From JBCBSS01 sp039819065 (GTDB lineage: Bacteria; Bacteroidota; Bacteroidia; Cytophagales; Cyclobacteriaceae): DNA of 64,000 nucleotides. This document shows positions 35,001 to 44,177 of the stretch, one piece after another. The translations under genes and the position numbers were made by a program. Each line of letters starts with the position of its first letter. Positions within the stretch are counted from its first letter, which is position 1. Under the pieces are notes generated by a model that had not been told where the DNA came from, did not search any database, and saw only the letters and a program-made list of their open reading frames with translations. The stretch spans positions 25,962-89,961 of the forward strand of contig JBCBSS010000010.1 of the NCBI GenBank assembly GCA_039819065.1, written 5' to 3'.

Positions 35001-35501
35001 ATGGAGAGTCAACTCATTGAGCATGCTTTTGGCAAACGGGCTCGTTTAAGGGTTTGCGGCCTACTGATAAAAGATGATAGCCTACTAATGGCCAAGCATC
35101 GGGGATTGGGAGAGTTTGGAGAACTTTGGCTTCCTCCCGGTGGAGGTGTAGAATATGGCAGCCATACCGCAGACAATTTAAAGCGTGAATTTATAGAGGA
35201 AACGGGGCTTTCCATAAAAGTGGATGAGTTCCTTTTTGGGTTCGAATTTCTACAGCCACCGCTACACGCCATTGAGTTGTTTTTTAAAGTAGAATCAACA
35301 GGGGGAAAGTTAGAGAAAGGACTTGACCCAGAACTGCCTGAGGACCAGCAAATCATCGAAGAAGTACGGTTTGTGACTTTTGAAGAATTGAGGGTTATGG
35401 ATAAGAAAAGGGTGCATCAGGCCTTTCAATATGTCGATAACCCTAGGCAAATAGTTAATCTTAGGGGTTTTTTCAATTTTGAAAATAATTATCTAATATA
35501 G
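35001..35501 (+). CDS. Nudix hydrolase
   Basis: Nudix-fold pyrophosphohydrolase, 166 residues. The Nudix box is GGVEYGSHTADNLKREFIEE followed by TGL (about 51-73): the metal-binding REFIEE core is intact, but the first Glu of the consensus (Gx5E) is Ser. The preamble KHRGLGEFGELWLPPGGG resembles nucleotide-type Nudix enzymes. No flanking gene suggests the substrate. Confidence 0.85.
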   Translation: MESQLIEHAFGKRARLRVCGLLIKDDSLLMAKHRGLGEFGELWLPPGGGVEYGSHTADNLKREFIEETGLSIKVDEFLFGFEFLQPPLHAIELFFKVESTGGKLEKGLDPELPEDQQIIEEVRFVTFEELRVMDKKRVHQAFQYVDNPRQIVNLRGFFNFENNYLI

Positions 35502-35567
35502 CGATTCGTTAGATTGCGATTTGCCTTTTAAAATCTTTATTATTGTACTCTAAACTTAATTCTTCAA

Positions 35568-36392
35568 ATGACACAAATTAGAATATTTTCGTTGACATTC
35601 TTTATAGTTGCCATCGGTCTCGGCGTATATCTATATATGAGTGTTAAAGGTACGATAGATGAAAAGGCTAGAATAGAGGCGGTAGAAGATGAAGTGATAG
35701 AAAAACTGGAGTTAATACGCGAGGCGGAAATCGTATACCAGGAAGTACACGGAAATTATACTTCAGACTGGGATAAATTGAAAGACTTCATTAACAATGG
35801 TGTCTATTATGTCATCGAAAGATCTGAGACCATCATTACCCTTAGCTATGGCGCCGATAGTATCATTGTAGATGTCGATACCATCGGAACTATATCGGCC
35901 AGAGAAAGAATCTTTAAGAAAACACACACTGCAGAAGCTGCAGATGACGGCATATTTGATGGTTATTTGGTAAGCATGGAAGACAAAGCCATTAAGAATA
36001 GAAAAGCTTACGCTTTGGTATCAAATGGCAGAAGATTCGAGCATCCATTCAGGGATAACGGAAGAATCACGTCTATCGAAAATGTACAGCCTGGTGACAA
36101 TGTCACTAAAGGCCAAATTTTGATCACCTTCTGGGAATACAAATTCGATCCTAAAATTGACATTGACCGTTTAGAATATATACCTGGATCTACTGAAAAT
36201 AAGAAATTTGATATCTACGCAGCGGAGATTGAAAAGAATAACATCTTAGTAGACGTAATTGAAGTAAGAGATACCGATCCGGTTAATCCCGAAAGAAGAA
36301 AGAAGAGAACCGACGAAGACAAGAAAAAGAGCAATCAGCCGCTTGGATTCGGATCTAGGTACGATGTAACAACGTCCGGTAACTGGGAGTAA
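35568..36392 (+). CDS. Membrane-anchored protein with pilin-like N-terminus
   Basis: Unrecognised protein of 274 residues. An N-terminal hydrophobic segment (about 5-25, IFSLTFFIVAIGLGVYLYM) is followed by an amphipathic helix. The stretch IREAEIVYQEVHGNYTSDWD (about 50-69) resembles the Y...G.Y...W..L pattern of pseudopilin heads. Further on, NGRITSIENVQPGDNVTKGQ (about 163-182) resembles a lipoyl/biotinyl-like hairpin. The C-terminal 50 residues are charged and probably disordered (ERRKKRTDEDKKKS). It precedes the DUF3822 gene by 10 bp, so the pair is likely expressed together. Envelope location is inferred from the anchor. Confidence 0.6.
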   Translation: MTQIRIFSLTFFIVAIGLGVYLYMSVKGTIDEKARIEAVEDEVIEKLELIREAEIVYQEVHGNYTSDWDKLKDFINNGVYYVIERSETIITLSYGADSIIVDVDTIGTISARERIFKKTHTAEAADDGIFDGYLVSMEDKAIKNRKAYALVSNGRRFEHPFRDNGRITSIENVQPGDNVTKGQILITFWEYKFDPKIDIDRLEYIPGSTENKKFDIYAAEIEKNNILVDVIEVRDTDPVNPERRKKRTDEDKKKSNQPLGFGSRYDVTTSGNWE

Positions 36393-36402
36393 AGCCACCA
36401 TT

Positions 36403-37290
36403 TTGGAGTCAACCACAGTTAGTTATAAACTCATTAAAAAAATCAAGGATGATAAGTTTGATGTTGATGAACTTCAGCACTACAACTTACTCCTTAACGT
36501 AGGGTTTCGGGACTTCCAGGTATGTATCGTAGATTCCAGAACAAACCGTTGTTTGTTACTAGAAGATTACATTCTTGCCAAAGTCAGCTCTAACACCGAT
36601 CTGATAGAAGTGCTAAAAGGCATTTTCGAAGGCCATCACCTCCTACTGGCAGGGTTTTGGAAAAACGTGAGAATCGCCTTTAAGAATAATCAATTTGCAC
36701 TTGTCCCCTCTCCTATCTTTGACAGTGAGCACGTCTTTCAATACTTGAAGCTAAATGCCAATATCGATACTGCTTCAGACGAGCCTCAATATTATAAGAA
36801 TATAAAATCCAATTCGGTAACTGCTTTTGCCATTGACAAAGAATTGGCTGAATGGTTCCGGCAAACTTATCCGAACTTAAAAATAGGTTTCCTTCACCAA
36901 GCCAGCGCTATGATTGAAGGTGTACTGAACTACGCCAAGGATTACGATTCAAATCGCTTATTCATTTACATAGACCGTTTTAAACTGCATATTATTTCGG
37001 TTAAGAATAACGAGGTAGAGTACTATAATCAATTCTCTATTAAGCAGTTCTCGGATTATATCAAGTATATCATGCTGGTACTGAAGAGTCTCAATAAAGA
37101 CCAGAATACCAGTAACATCATTATATGGGGCTATATAGGTCGACAATCCCCTCACTATAACGAGTTCTATAAGTACATCAATAATATTGCTTTTGGAGAA
37201 AGGCCGGACTATTTGAAGTTCAGCTACCTATTCGATGAGGTTCAAGATCATCACTTTTTTGATCTTTATAGCATGTACTTATGTGACTAG
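36403..37290 (+). CDS. DUF3822 family protein
   Basis: Bacteroidota-restricted protein of 295 residues. It matches the DUF3822 pattern from the start (YNLLLNVGFRDFQVCIVDSRTN) through FAIDKELAEWFRQTYP to the C-terminal LFDEVQDHHFFDLYSMYLC. The repeating segments around VGFRDFQVCIVD and NRLFIYIDRFKLHIIS hint at a duplicated actin-like ATPase fold, which is inference. The start is TTG at 36403, 10 bp after the preceding gene. In many relatives this gene is followed by rsmD and coaD; here coaD follows after 103 bp and rsmD is missing. Confidence 0.75.
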   Translation: MESTTVSYKLIKKIKDDKFDVDELQHYNLLLNVGFRDFQVCIVDSRTNRCLLLEDYILAKVSSNTDLIEVLKGIFEGHHLLLAGFWKNVRIAFKNNQFALVPSPIFDSEHVFQYLKLNANIDTASDEPQYYKNIKSNSVTAFAIDKELAEWFRQTYPNLKIGFLHQASAMIEGVLNYAKDYDSNRLFIYIDRFKLHIISVKNNEVEYYNQFSIKQFSDYIKYIMLVLKSLNKDQNTSNIIIWGYIGRQSPHYNEFYKYINNIAFGERPDYLKFSYLFDEVQDHHFFDLYSMYLCD

Positions 37291-37393
37291 CACAAGTTCA
37301 GCTGTCATCACAACAATGCAGTGAACAAATCTAGATTCAACAGGTTATAATTTCAAAATCCTCATTGGCACCTCAACGGTACTGGCAAGCAGC

Positions 37394-37852
37394 ATGAAAA
37401 AAATAGCACTCTTCCCTGGTTCTTTCGATCCATTTACAAAAGGTCATGAAGATATTGTTCTCCGAGGCCTGCAAATCTTCGATGAAGTCATTATTGCCAT
37501 TGGCCATAACAGCAAAAAGAACAAGCGATATATTGATGTTGATAAAATGCTAGGCCTTTTGGAAAGCACCTATGCGTCTTACGAAGGCATCAGGATTATC
37601 ATCTACAATGAACTTACCGCCGAGTTGGCCAAGAAGTATAACGCCCGTTACTTACTTCGAGGGTTGAGAAATACCACTGACTTTGAGTACGAAAACAGCA
37701 TTTCTCAGGTCAATCGTCATCTCAATCAGGACTTGGAAAGTGTATTCTTGATCACTTCTCCAAAGTATGCATCTATCAGTTCATCGATTATCCGGGAGGT
37801 GCATAGGTATGGTGGGGACGTTAACGACTTCGTGCCCTACTCACTGGATTGA
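37394..37852 (+). CDS. coaD: Phosphopantetheine adenylyltransferase
   Basis: Transfers AMP to 4'-phosphopantetheine, the penultimate step of coenzyme A synthesis. Nucleotidyltransferase motif FPGSFDPFTKGHEDIV (7-22) with the T/GHxD element, substrate Arg in LLRGLRNTTDFEYE, and the C-terminal YASISSSIIREV motif are all present. Length 152 is standard. Its 3' end overlaps the convergent Nudix gene by 16 nt. Confidence 0.96.
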   Translation: MKKIALFPGSFDPFTKGHEDIVLRGLQIFDEVIIAIGHNSKKNKRYIDVDKMLGLLESTYASYEGIRIIIYNELTAELAKKYNARYLLRGLRNTTDFEYENSISQVNRHLNQDLESVFLITSPKYASISSSIIREVHRYGGDVNDFVPYSLD

Positions 37853-38535
37853 TCAGCCAGCTTGCTCTTCATGATCTGGTCATAGCGCTCGAAGACATGT
37901 ACAATTGACTGGTATGAGTTTTTGAGCGCCACATAGACTTCTTTTGGAGTAAGCCACCTTACATCTTCTATATCTTCCTCTACCTGGGGCTTTATGGCAG
38001 AGTCATCGACTAAATCCATGGCATACCACTTAGTCTTCTTGATCATGTTTTTGTTGTTCATGGTATAGGTATGCCATGTGGAGCATATCTTGGATGAGAT
38101 AGTCACTTGTACATTGCACTCCTCTTCCACTTCTCTAATAGCACCCACTTTTGCCTTTTCATGCTTGTTGAGCTTGCCTTTTGGGAGATCCCACTTCTTC
38201 AGTCGGTAGATCATGAGTACCTTGTTATTCTTCCGCACGAGCCCCCCTGCTGCCTTAACAATATTGAATTTAGACTTCAGGTGTTTTTTGGCCACCTTAT
38301 AGTCTTCCATTTGCATCGTGACGGAAAGCGCTCTCGTAGGTGTAATGGCATTTAAAATATCGAGGAAATTGTCTATTTCGGTCGTACCGGCATTTTTGAT
38401 GAGCACGTGATTGATCAGTCGAGATCTTACTATACTGTCTGTGTTCGCATCTAATACGACATTGTAGTAGTCGAGATCAACAGGACTTTGAGCGTCCAAC
38501 ATCTCGAATAACATGTCATTAATGAATACTTTCAT
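37837..38535 (-). CDS. Nudix hydrolase with N-terminal extension
   Basis: A 232-residue Nudix protein. About 90 residues of uncharacterised sequence precede the Nudix fold (VRKNNKVLMIYRLKKWDLPKGKL). The box is GKLNKHEKAKVGAIREVEEE followed by CNV: Gx5E and REVEEE are kept, but the final Gly is Asn. The KWDLPKGKL preamble is shared with diadenosine-polyphosphate and nucleotide-type Nudix enzymes. It overlaps coaD tail to tail and is divergent from pyrE. Confidence 0.85.
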   Translation of the reverse strand: MKVFINDMLFEMLDAQSPVDLDYYNVVLDANTDSIVRSRLINHVLIKNAGTTEIDNFLDILNAITPTRALSVTMQMEDYKVAKKHLKSKFNIVKAAGGLVRKNNKVLMIYRLKKWDLPKGKLNKHEKAKVGAIREVEEECNVQVTISSKICSTWHTYTMNNKNMIKKTKWYAMDLVDDSAIKPQVEEDIEDVRWLTPKEVYVALKNSYQSIVHVFERYDQIMKSKLADQSSE

Positions 38536-38654
38536 TATTCCATTAGCCCCGGATTACTGCGGCGGACTGACACAAATGAATAAAATATTTAGAATAGAGC
38601 AAATAGAAATTCTCAATTTATCTCCATTTAAATTTTAGTTAATAATTTCGTGGC

Positions 38655-39299
38655 ATGACATTAGAAACATCCTCGCCAATAGAAAAGACCATCGCTTCCA
38701 AGCTTCTGGAGATAGAAGCGATCAAGATCGATACGAAAAATACTTACACATGGAGCTCTGGCTGGAAATCACCCATTTACTGTGATAATCGGCTTTCTCT
38801 TTCCTTCCCAGAAATAAGGACTTACATCAAAGAGGCCCTAATTGAAGTCATTCGTAGGCAATATCCCGAGGCAGAAGCTATCGCTGGGGTAGCTACGGCT
38901 GGGATACCGCAAGGCGCTTTAGTAGCGGAAGGCATGGGCTTACCTTTTATCTATGTCCGTTCTAAACCCAAAGGTCATGGCATGGAGAACATGATCGAAG
39001 GAAAGGTTGTCAAAGGTCAGAAGGTGGTTGTCATAGAAGATCTTGTATCAACAGGAGGAAGTTCTTTAAAGGCGGCAAAAGCACTCAGGGAGGCAAAGGT
39101 CGAAGTGCTAGGCATGGCTGCCATCTTCACCTATGGCTTTGATGTCGCTGACGAAAACTTCAAAGAAGCCGGTGTGCCTTTAGTTACGCTTAGCAATTAT
39201 AATGCTTTGCTTCATTCAGCTATAGAATTGGGCTACATCGATGATGATCAGCTGACATCGCTAAAGTCATGGAGGGTCGATCCTGCCAATTGGGGTTAA
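38655..39299 (+). CDS. pyrE: Orotate phosphoribosyltransferase
   Basis: Joins orotate to PRPP to give orotidine monophosphate in de novo pyrimidine synthesis. The PRPP motif is VVVIEDLVSTGGSSLKAAK (about 124-142). The N-terminal SSGWKSPIYCDNR and the loop RSKPKGHG with catalytic Lys/His are typical. Length 214 is normal. The nearby Nudix gene on the other strand (119 bp away) is its usual neighbour in related genomes. Confidence 0.96.
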   Translation: MTLETSSPIEKTIASKLLEIEAIKIDTKNTYTWSSGWKSPIYCDNRLSLSFPEIRTYIKEALIEVIRRQYPEAEAIAGVATAGIPQGALVAEGMGLPFIYVRSKPKGHGMENMIEGKVVKGQKVVVIEDLVSTGGSSLKAAKALREAKVEVLGMAAIFTYGFDVADENFKEAGVPLVTLSNYNALLHSAIELGYIDDDQLTSLKSWRVDPANWG

Positions 39300-40081
39300 A
39301 ACTTTTCCTCAATCCCTAAACCGAAAAGTGCAAAATCATACTTTACTGGGTCGTTTGGGTCGAATGAAGATAAGTTACCGGTCAATTCAACAGCTGTAAG
39401 CCAGTCTGTTCTTTCCCTTTTTATCAGGCCTAGTTTCCTGGCTACCCTGTCAACATGTAGATCACACGGGCAGATCAAGTTGGCAGGTTTGATTCTTTTC
39501 CAAAGTCCAAAATCTACCCCTCTTTGATCATCTCTTACCATCCATCTTAAGTACATATTCAAGCGCTTACAGGCGGATTTCCGCTCAGGTGTAGCGATAT
39601 GCTTCCTTGTACGTTGGGGGTAGTCATCCAAACTAAAAAAGAGATGGTGGAAATTGATCAACGAAGTTTCAATGCTTACTTGCCCGTTTTGCTTGACCGT
39701 AAAAGCTTCTTCCAAAGAATCATGCTGTTGGTAGAACCATTTGAAAAAAGCGATGAAGTAGAGCAAGTCAGTAGCGTTGAATGTACGGTGTTTAAAATCA
39801 ACTAAACGCTTAAGGTCACTTTCATCATGATGCAGTATGAATTGATGAGGCGAGTTATCCATAAGCGTAAATAACGCTTTGCACTTATTAATGATGGTGA
39901 CTCTTTGTCCCCAAGCCAATACAGCGGCAAAAAAGCCAGAAATCTCAATGTCTTGTTTTTTGCTGAAAAGATGAGGTATAGAAACCGGATCATTATCAAT
40001 AAATCCAGGGCGATTATACTGATCTACTTTCTGATCGAGGAAATCCTTCAACTCCTCATCAATATGATGTGAATAGTCCAA
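39296..40081 (-). CDS. TIGR02757/DUF2400 family protein
   Basis: Conserved protein of 261 residues matching the TIGR02757 family, distantly related to HhH-GPD DNA glycosylases. Diagnostic segments are FLDQKVDQYNRPGFIDNDPVSIPH at the N-terminus and RGVDFGLWKRIKPANLICP near 190-208, followed by DLHVDRVARKLGL. No catalytic role has been shown. The start appears to be TTG at 40081. It overlaps pyrE tail to tail by 4 nt and follows the LysM gene by 21 bp. Confidence 0.85.
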   Translation of the reverse strand: MDYSHHIDEELKDFLDQKVDQYNRPGFIDNDPVSIPHLFSKKQDIEISGFFAAVLAWGQRVTIINKCKALFTLMDNSPHQFILHHDESDLKRLVDFKHRTFNATDLLYFIAFFKWFYQQHDSLEEAFTVKQNGQVSIETSLINFHHLFFSLDDYPQRTRKHIATPERKSACKRLNMYLRWMVRDDQRGVDFGLWKRIKPANLICPCDLHVDRVARKLGLIKRERTDWLTAVELTGNLSSFDPNDPVKYDFALFGLGIEEKF

Positions 40082-40102
40082 GCTAGATTCTGTGAAAGAG
40101 CC

Positions 40103-41212
40103 TTACGGCAGGTATGAGAGTTCTATTCTAAATCTCTTGTCTATAGCACCAAGGTTATCATAAGCCGCTTGAGAGATTTTGATGAGTACTTTTTTATTAG
40201 CATCCGTTTCCGGCAGGCGTCCTAGGACTCTGACAAATACCTGTTTGTTGTTCATCTCATTACGCACCTTCATGACCGTGCCTATTTTAGCGGTTCGGTG
40301 CAAAGCAAGGTATTTGCGTGTGTCACCAGAACCCTCAATCAGTTCTGCCAAGCCAGACTCGACTATTTCCTCGAATCCGCTCGCATTAGAAGATTGGCTG
40401 ATTTTGATGACATCAACGGTTTCTGTAGATGATTCCGAGGAGGAATTGCTACTATCTGCTTGCTCGCTAGACTGATCGGTTGGGTTCGATTCTATTGGAT
40501 CGCTATCGCTCTGATTATTATCGTTATCATCATTTGTCTGCTGAACTGTCTCTTCACCCCCGGAGATCCGAATTTTCTGCCCGATGCGAATGTCAGGGCT
40601 GCTCAAATTGTTCCATCGCATGAGATTGTCCAACTTAACGCCATATTTTCTCGAAATAGAAGAAAGGGTTTCTCCACTTTCTACTTCATGATAATCTGCA
40701 TCATTCTCGGAAGAAGAATCATTGGTGCTGCCACTATTATTGGAAGTACTCTCCGAACTGTTCGATACGTCATCTACTTGTTGGCTGCCTCTTTTGATTT
40801 TCAAGCGCTGGCCTATGTTAAGACTGTTCGAAGTCAAATTATTCCATTTCTTGATATCGCGATAGTTAATACCATATTGCCTGGCTATAGAAGAAAGCGT
40901 CTCTTGTGCCTTGACGACATGTATAACATCAGCATTACCTGAAGCGTCAGAAGAACCGAGGTAAGGTATATTGACCAACTGCCCAATCTCGATACTGGCT
41001 TCTGCGGCCGGATTGGCTGCAATGATTTTATCTACTGGCACCTTATATCGCCTGGATAGCGCGTAGAGTGTTTCTCCCGCTTCAACTTCATGTACAATGT
41101 AGGACTTACCCCCTATTTTGGTCATTCGAAGTGAATCGGCCGGTGAAGCCATAGCAAAGCTTACACAGCTACATAACACAACCATTACCACCAATAAAGC
41201 ACTTAATCTCAT
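40103..41212 (-). CDS. Secreted LysM protein with C-terminal DPBB/RlpA-like domain
   Basis: Exported 369-residue protein. A signal peptide (RLSALLVVMVVLCSCVSFA) is followed by three LysM modules (about 36-82, 93-138, 172-218; each with GETL.SI/ALSRKY and IGQ-L-IP/KI motifs) separated by Ser/Asn-rich linkers. A longer low-complexity Asp/Asn/Ser/Glu spacer runs from about 219 to 270. The C-terminal 85 residues (KYLALHRTAKIGTVMKVRN, then VFVRVLGRLPETD) look like a double-psi beta-barrel of the RlpA kind. LysM modules bind peptidoglycan, so a wall-binding or wall-remodelling role is likely. It is in a run with the preceding gene (9 bp). Confidence 0.85.
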   Translation of the reverse strand: MRLSALLVVMVVLCSCVSFAMASPADSLRMTKIGGKSYIVHEVEAGETLYALSRRYKVPVDKIIAANPAAEASIEIGQLVNIPYLGSSDASGNADVIHVVKAQETLSSIARQYGINYRDIKKWNNLTSNSLNIGQRLKIKRGSQQVDDVSNSSESTSNNSGSTNDSSSENDADYHEVESGETLSSISRKYGVKLDNLMRWNNLSSPDIRIGQKIRISGGEETVQQTNDDNDNNQSDSDPIESNPTDQSSEQADSSNSSSESSTETVDVIKISQSSNASGFEEIVESGLAELIEGSGDTRKYLALHRTAKIGTVMKVRNEMNNKQVFVRVLGRLPETDANKKVLIKISQAAYDNLGAIDKRFRIELSYLP

Positions 41213-41221
41213 TCTTGTTAA

Positions 41222-42025
41222 TTAGATTTTAAAGCCTATTAAATTCTTCTTCTCCCTCACGAAGAACAGGTTATCCCCCATTACAAAAAAGGTATCTAAC
41301 CCAGGACTTTCCAGCGATGTATCTAACACTTCCTGCCCCACTATATTGCCTTGTAAATCGCTAATTAATAGGAAATTGGACAGTTTTTCCGATTCGTAAA
41401 TATAATAAGAAATGAGAATACAGCTTTGATACTCCATATATTCAATCGCTTTCGCCGGCGATCGGCCAGTCCGCGTTTCAACGAACTTTTTCAAAGTGGC
41501 GAAATACTCATTTTCTTCATCATAATGTAACGGATACATCACATTATTATTTTCTCCACCTTGACTGCCCTCCCTTGCTTCCACTTGATCATCAGGCAAA
41601 TGCTGTGCCGTACCAGCCTCAACATCAATTAGCAAATACTGTTCATCCTCATCTTTACTACGAACCAGCATACCTCCAGGCACCATACGAATAAAGACCA
41701 CATCGTCAAGTTCCCATGTTATTTCGGCAGACTGTAGATCATACCCGTAGAACTTCTTGATCTCGGGATTGGCGCTGTCCTCATAACTGTGAAAAATCAC
41801 TATCAGCTTGTACAGCGCCGTCACACCTACCCACCACTTTTCCTCAAGTGTGTGTTGTTCAATCAATAACTGCTTACTTTTGATATCCAGGGCAGAAAAG
41901 CTAACTTGATGGTTCTCCTGATCGCGAATCTCCAAAACCATTGTTTGCCCTTTTTCGTCAGTGATTATATTCCATATATTACTGCTAAATGAATGAGAAA
42001 AGATGGGCGTAAGCTTTCTTACCAA
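41222..42025 (-). CDS. DUF4905-like protein
   Basis: A 267-residue protein with no signal peptide. It shows repeated strand-rich segments: WNIITDEKGQTMVLEIRD, then SFSALDIKSKQLLI, KKFYGYDLQSAEITWELDD and YLLIDVEAGTAQHLPDD. This looks like a partial beta-propeller in which each blade describes a value and a unit, and I recall the family as DUF4905 of Cytophagales. Function unknown. The start is TTG at 42025, only 8 bp from the first possible start of the divergent nfeD-type gene. It is 9 bp upstream of the LysM gene. Confidence 0.55.
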   Translation of the reverse strand: MVRKLTPIFSHSFSSNIWNIITDEKGQTMVLEIRDQENHQVSFSALDIKSKQLLIEQHTLEEKWWVGVTALYKLIVIFHSYEDSANPEIKKFYGYDLQSAEITWELDDVVFIRMVPGGMLVRSKDEDEQYLLIDVEAGTAQHLPDDQVEAREGSQGGENNNVMYPLHYDEENEYFATLKKFVETRTGRSPAKAIEYMEYQSCILISYYIYESEKLSNFLLISDLQGNIVGQEVLDTSLESPGLDTFFVMGDNLFFVREKKNLIGFKI

Positions 42026-42033
42026 TTTCTTAA

Positions 42034-43443
42034 ATGACTATTTTTAACCACATACGAAAGGAAGCAATCAAAGGTATGATAAAACAGAGAAATTCAAGGG
42101 TGCTGTGGGTGCTAATTTTGACGCTTATCCCATTATGGTCAATGGGGCAAACTGATAGCTTAAATACGACAAAAAGGATATTAAAATTTGATCTGAAGGC
42201 TGAAATAGACCCCAGAACTAACAGACTGGTCAGGCTGGCTTTAGACGAGGCAGAGGACATAGATGCCGACTTGGTTATCATTGAAATGGACACTCCAGGC
42301 GGCGCAGTATCAGATGCATTGGACATAGTGAATTACCTGCTTGATTTTGACAAGCCTGTATATGTTTATATCAACAAAAATGCGGCTTCTGCTGGAGCGC
42401 TTATTTCGATTGCTTGCGATAGCATCTACATGGCTACCGGTGCCAGAATGGGTGCAGCAACAGTGGTCGTTGGTGATGGCTCTGCTGCGCCAGACAAATA
42501 TCAATCTTACATGCGTGCTACTATGCGATCGACAGCCGAAGCCAAAGGTAGAAACCCAGATGTAGCAGAAGCTATGGTTGATGAGAACATCGCGCTGGAC
42601 AGCATAGCTCCCGAAGGCTCTTTACTTACTTTTTCTACTTCAGAAGCCATTCAATATGATTTTTGTGAGGGTGAGCTAAACTCTTTGGAAGATATTTTGA
42701 GCCAGTCAAATATTACAGACTATGAAGTGGTAGAATACAAACTTGGCGCTTCCGAACAAATCATCTCCTTTTTTCTTAATCCTCTAATCAGCGGTATACT
42801 CATACTAGTAATCATCGGAGGTATATATTTCGAATTACAAACACCGGGAGTCGGTTTCCCTATCGCCGCTGCGGTTGTTGCACTCATATTATATTTCATC
42901 CCGTACTACCTGAACGGTTTGGCCGAAAACTGGGAGATCATCATGTTCGTGATCGGTGTGGTGCTGCTGGCAGTGGAGATCTTTGTGATCCCCGGCTTTG
43001 GTGTGGCTGGTATTTCAGGCGTTGTGTTGATGGTCGGCTCTTTAGTGTTGGCTATGCTCAACAATGATGCTTTTGATTTCTCATTTGTAGCTACTGGTGA
43101 CATATTTGTTGCCCTTTTCACCGCAGTAGGAGGCATAGTAGGGGGAATCATATTTATGTTCATTGCAGGGGTCAAATTCACCGATTCTAAGTTTTTCAAA
43201 AGAATCGCACTTGAAAATGTACAACTCAAATCCGAGGGCTATACCACCCGAGGTACAAAAGCATCTATGGTAGGTAAACAAGGCACTGCCTATACAGTGC
43301 TCAGACCTAGTGGTAAAGTGATGATCGACGGAGATTTGTATGATGCTTTCACCAGAGGAAATTTCATTAACAAGGAAGAAGATATAGAAGTGATCAATGA
43401 TGAAGGTGTTTCACTACAGGTGAAAAGCATTCGAAAGCTATGA
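42034..43443 (+). CDS. NfeD-family membrane serine protease (long form)
   Basis: Membrane-bound ClpP-class protease with C-terminal NfeD domain, 469 residues. The protease domain (about 45-225) has MDTPGGAVSDALDIVNYL and the catalytic Ser in NKNAASAGALIS. Then come four to five TM helices (about 245-400) and a short OB-fold NfeD domain (about 405-469, GKQGTAYTVLRPSGKVMIDG). Homologues cleave stomatin-like proteins. The start is probably ATG at 42076 (Met15): from there a normal signal peptide (IKQRNSRVLWVLILTLIPLW) results and the divergent promoter space grows from 8 to 50 bp. The stop overlaps kdsB by 4 nt. Confidence 0.88.
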   Translation: MTIFNHIRKEAIKGMIKQRNSRVLWVLILTLIPLWSMGQTDSLNTTKRILKFDLKAEIDPRTNRLVRLALDEAEDIDADLVIIEMDTPGGAVSDALDIVNYLLDFDKPVYVYINKNAASAGALISIACDSIYMATGARMGAATVVVGDGSAAPDKYQSYMRATMRSTAEAKGRNPDVAEAMVDENIALDSIAPEGSLLTFSTSEAIQYDFCEGELNSLEDILSQSNITDYEVVEYKLGASEQIISFFLNPLISGILILVIIGGIYFELQTPGVGFPIAAAVVALILYFIPYYLNGLAENWEIIMFVIGVVLLAVEIFVIPGFGVAGISGVVLMVGSLVLAMLNNDAFDFSFVATGDIFVALFTAVGGIVGGIIFMFIAGVKFTDSKFFKRIALENVQLKSEGYTTRGTKASMVGKQGTAYTVLRPSGKVMIDGDLYDAFTRGNFINKEEDIEVINDEGVSLQVKSIRKL

Positions 43444-44177
43444 AAATACTGGGTGTTATTCCTGCCCGATACGGGTCAACGCGTTTCCCGGCCAAAGCAC
43501 TGGCTGATATTGCCGGCAAGTCCATGATCCAGCGAGTATATGAACAGGCTTCCAAGGCAACATCACTCACCAAAGTAATCGTCGCCACAGATCACGGTGA
43601 TATTCAACAACATGTCGCTGATTTTGGTGGTAATGTCTGTATGACTGGTGATCATCATAGAAGCGGGACTGAACGATGTGGGGAAGTGCTTCAGAAAGAA
43701 GGAGAGAGTTATGATTACGTGATCAACATTCAGGGTGATGAACCTTTCATTTCACCTGATCAAATAAATCTGCTGGCCAGTCTATCTGCGCATAAGGTAG
43801 AACTGGGCACGTTGATCAAACACATCGACAATCAGGAAGACCTATTCAATCCCAACGTCGTAAAGGCCATCACCAAAAAATCAGGAGAAGCGATATACTT
43901 CAGCCGCCATCCTATTCCTTATCAAAGGGACAATCAGGAAAACTGGATTGCCAAGCATCGATATTTCAAGCACATCGGCATCTATGCTTATCGGTCTGAC
44001 ATTCTACCAACCATCTGCCAATTGGATAGTTCATCGTTGGAAATGGCGGAATCTCTGGAACAATTGCGCTGGATCGAAAATGGTTTCGGTATCCACACGC
44101 TCGAAACTAAATTGGAAAGCTTAGGAATAGATACACCTGAAGATCTTAAAAGAGCAATTGCATATATTCAGTCATGA
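43440..44177 (+). CDS. kdsB: CMP-KDO synthetase
   Basis: Activates 3-deoxy-manno-octulosonate as CMP-KDO for the LPS inner core. The N-terminal IPARYGSTRFPAKALADI (about 6-23) is the family's nucleotide loop; VINIQGDEPFI carries the metal Asp, and FSRHPIPYQR is also typical. Length 245 is standard. It is linked by 4-nt overlaps to the upstream protease gene and the downstream DUF1835 gene. Confidence 0.96.
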   Translation: MKILGVIPARYGSTRFPAKALADIAGKSMIQRVYEQASKATSLTKVIVATDHGDIQQHVADFGGNVCMTGDHHRSGTERCGEVLQKEGESYDYVINIQGDEPFISPDQINLLASLSAHKVELGTLIKHIDNQEDLFNPNVVKAITKKSGEAIYFSRHPIPYQRDNQENWIAKHRYFKHIGIYAYRSDILPTICQLDSSSLEMAESLEQLRWIENGFGIHTLETKLESLGIDTPEDLKRAIAYIQS

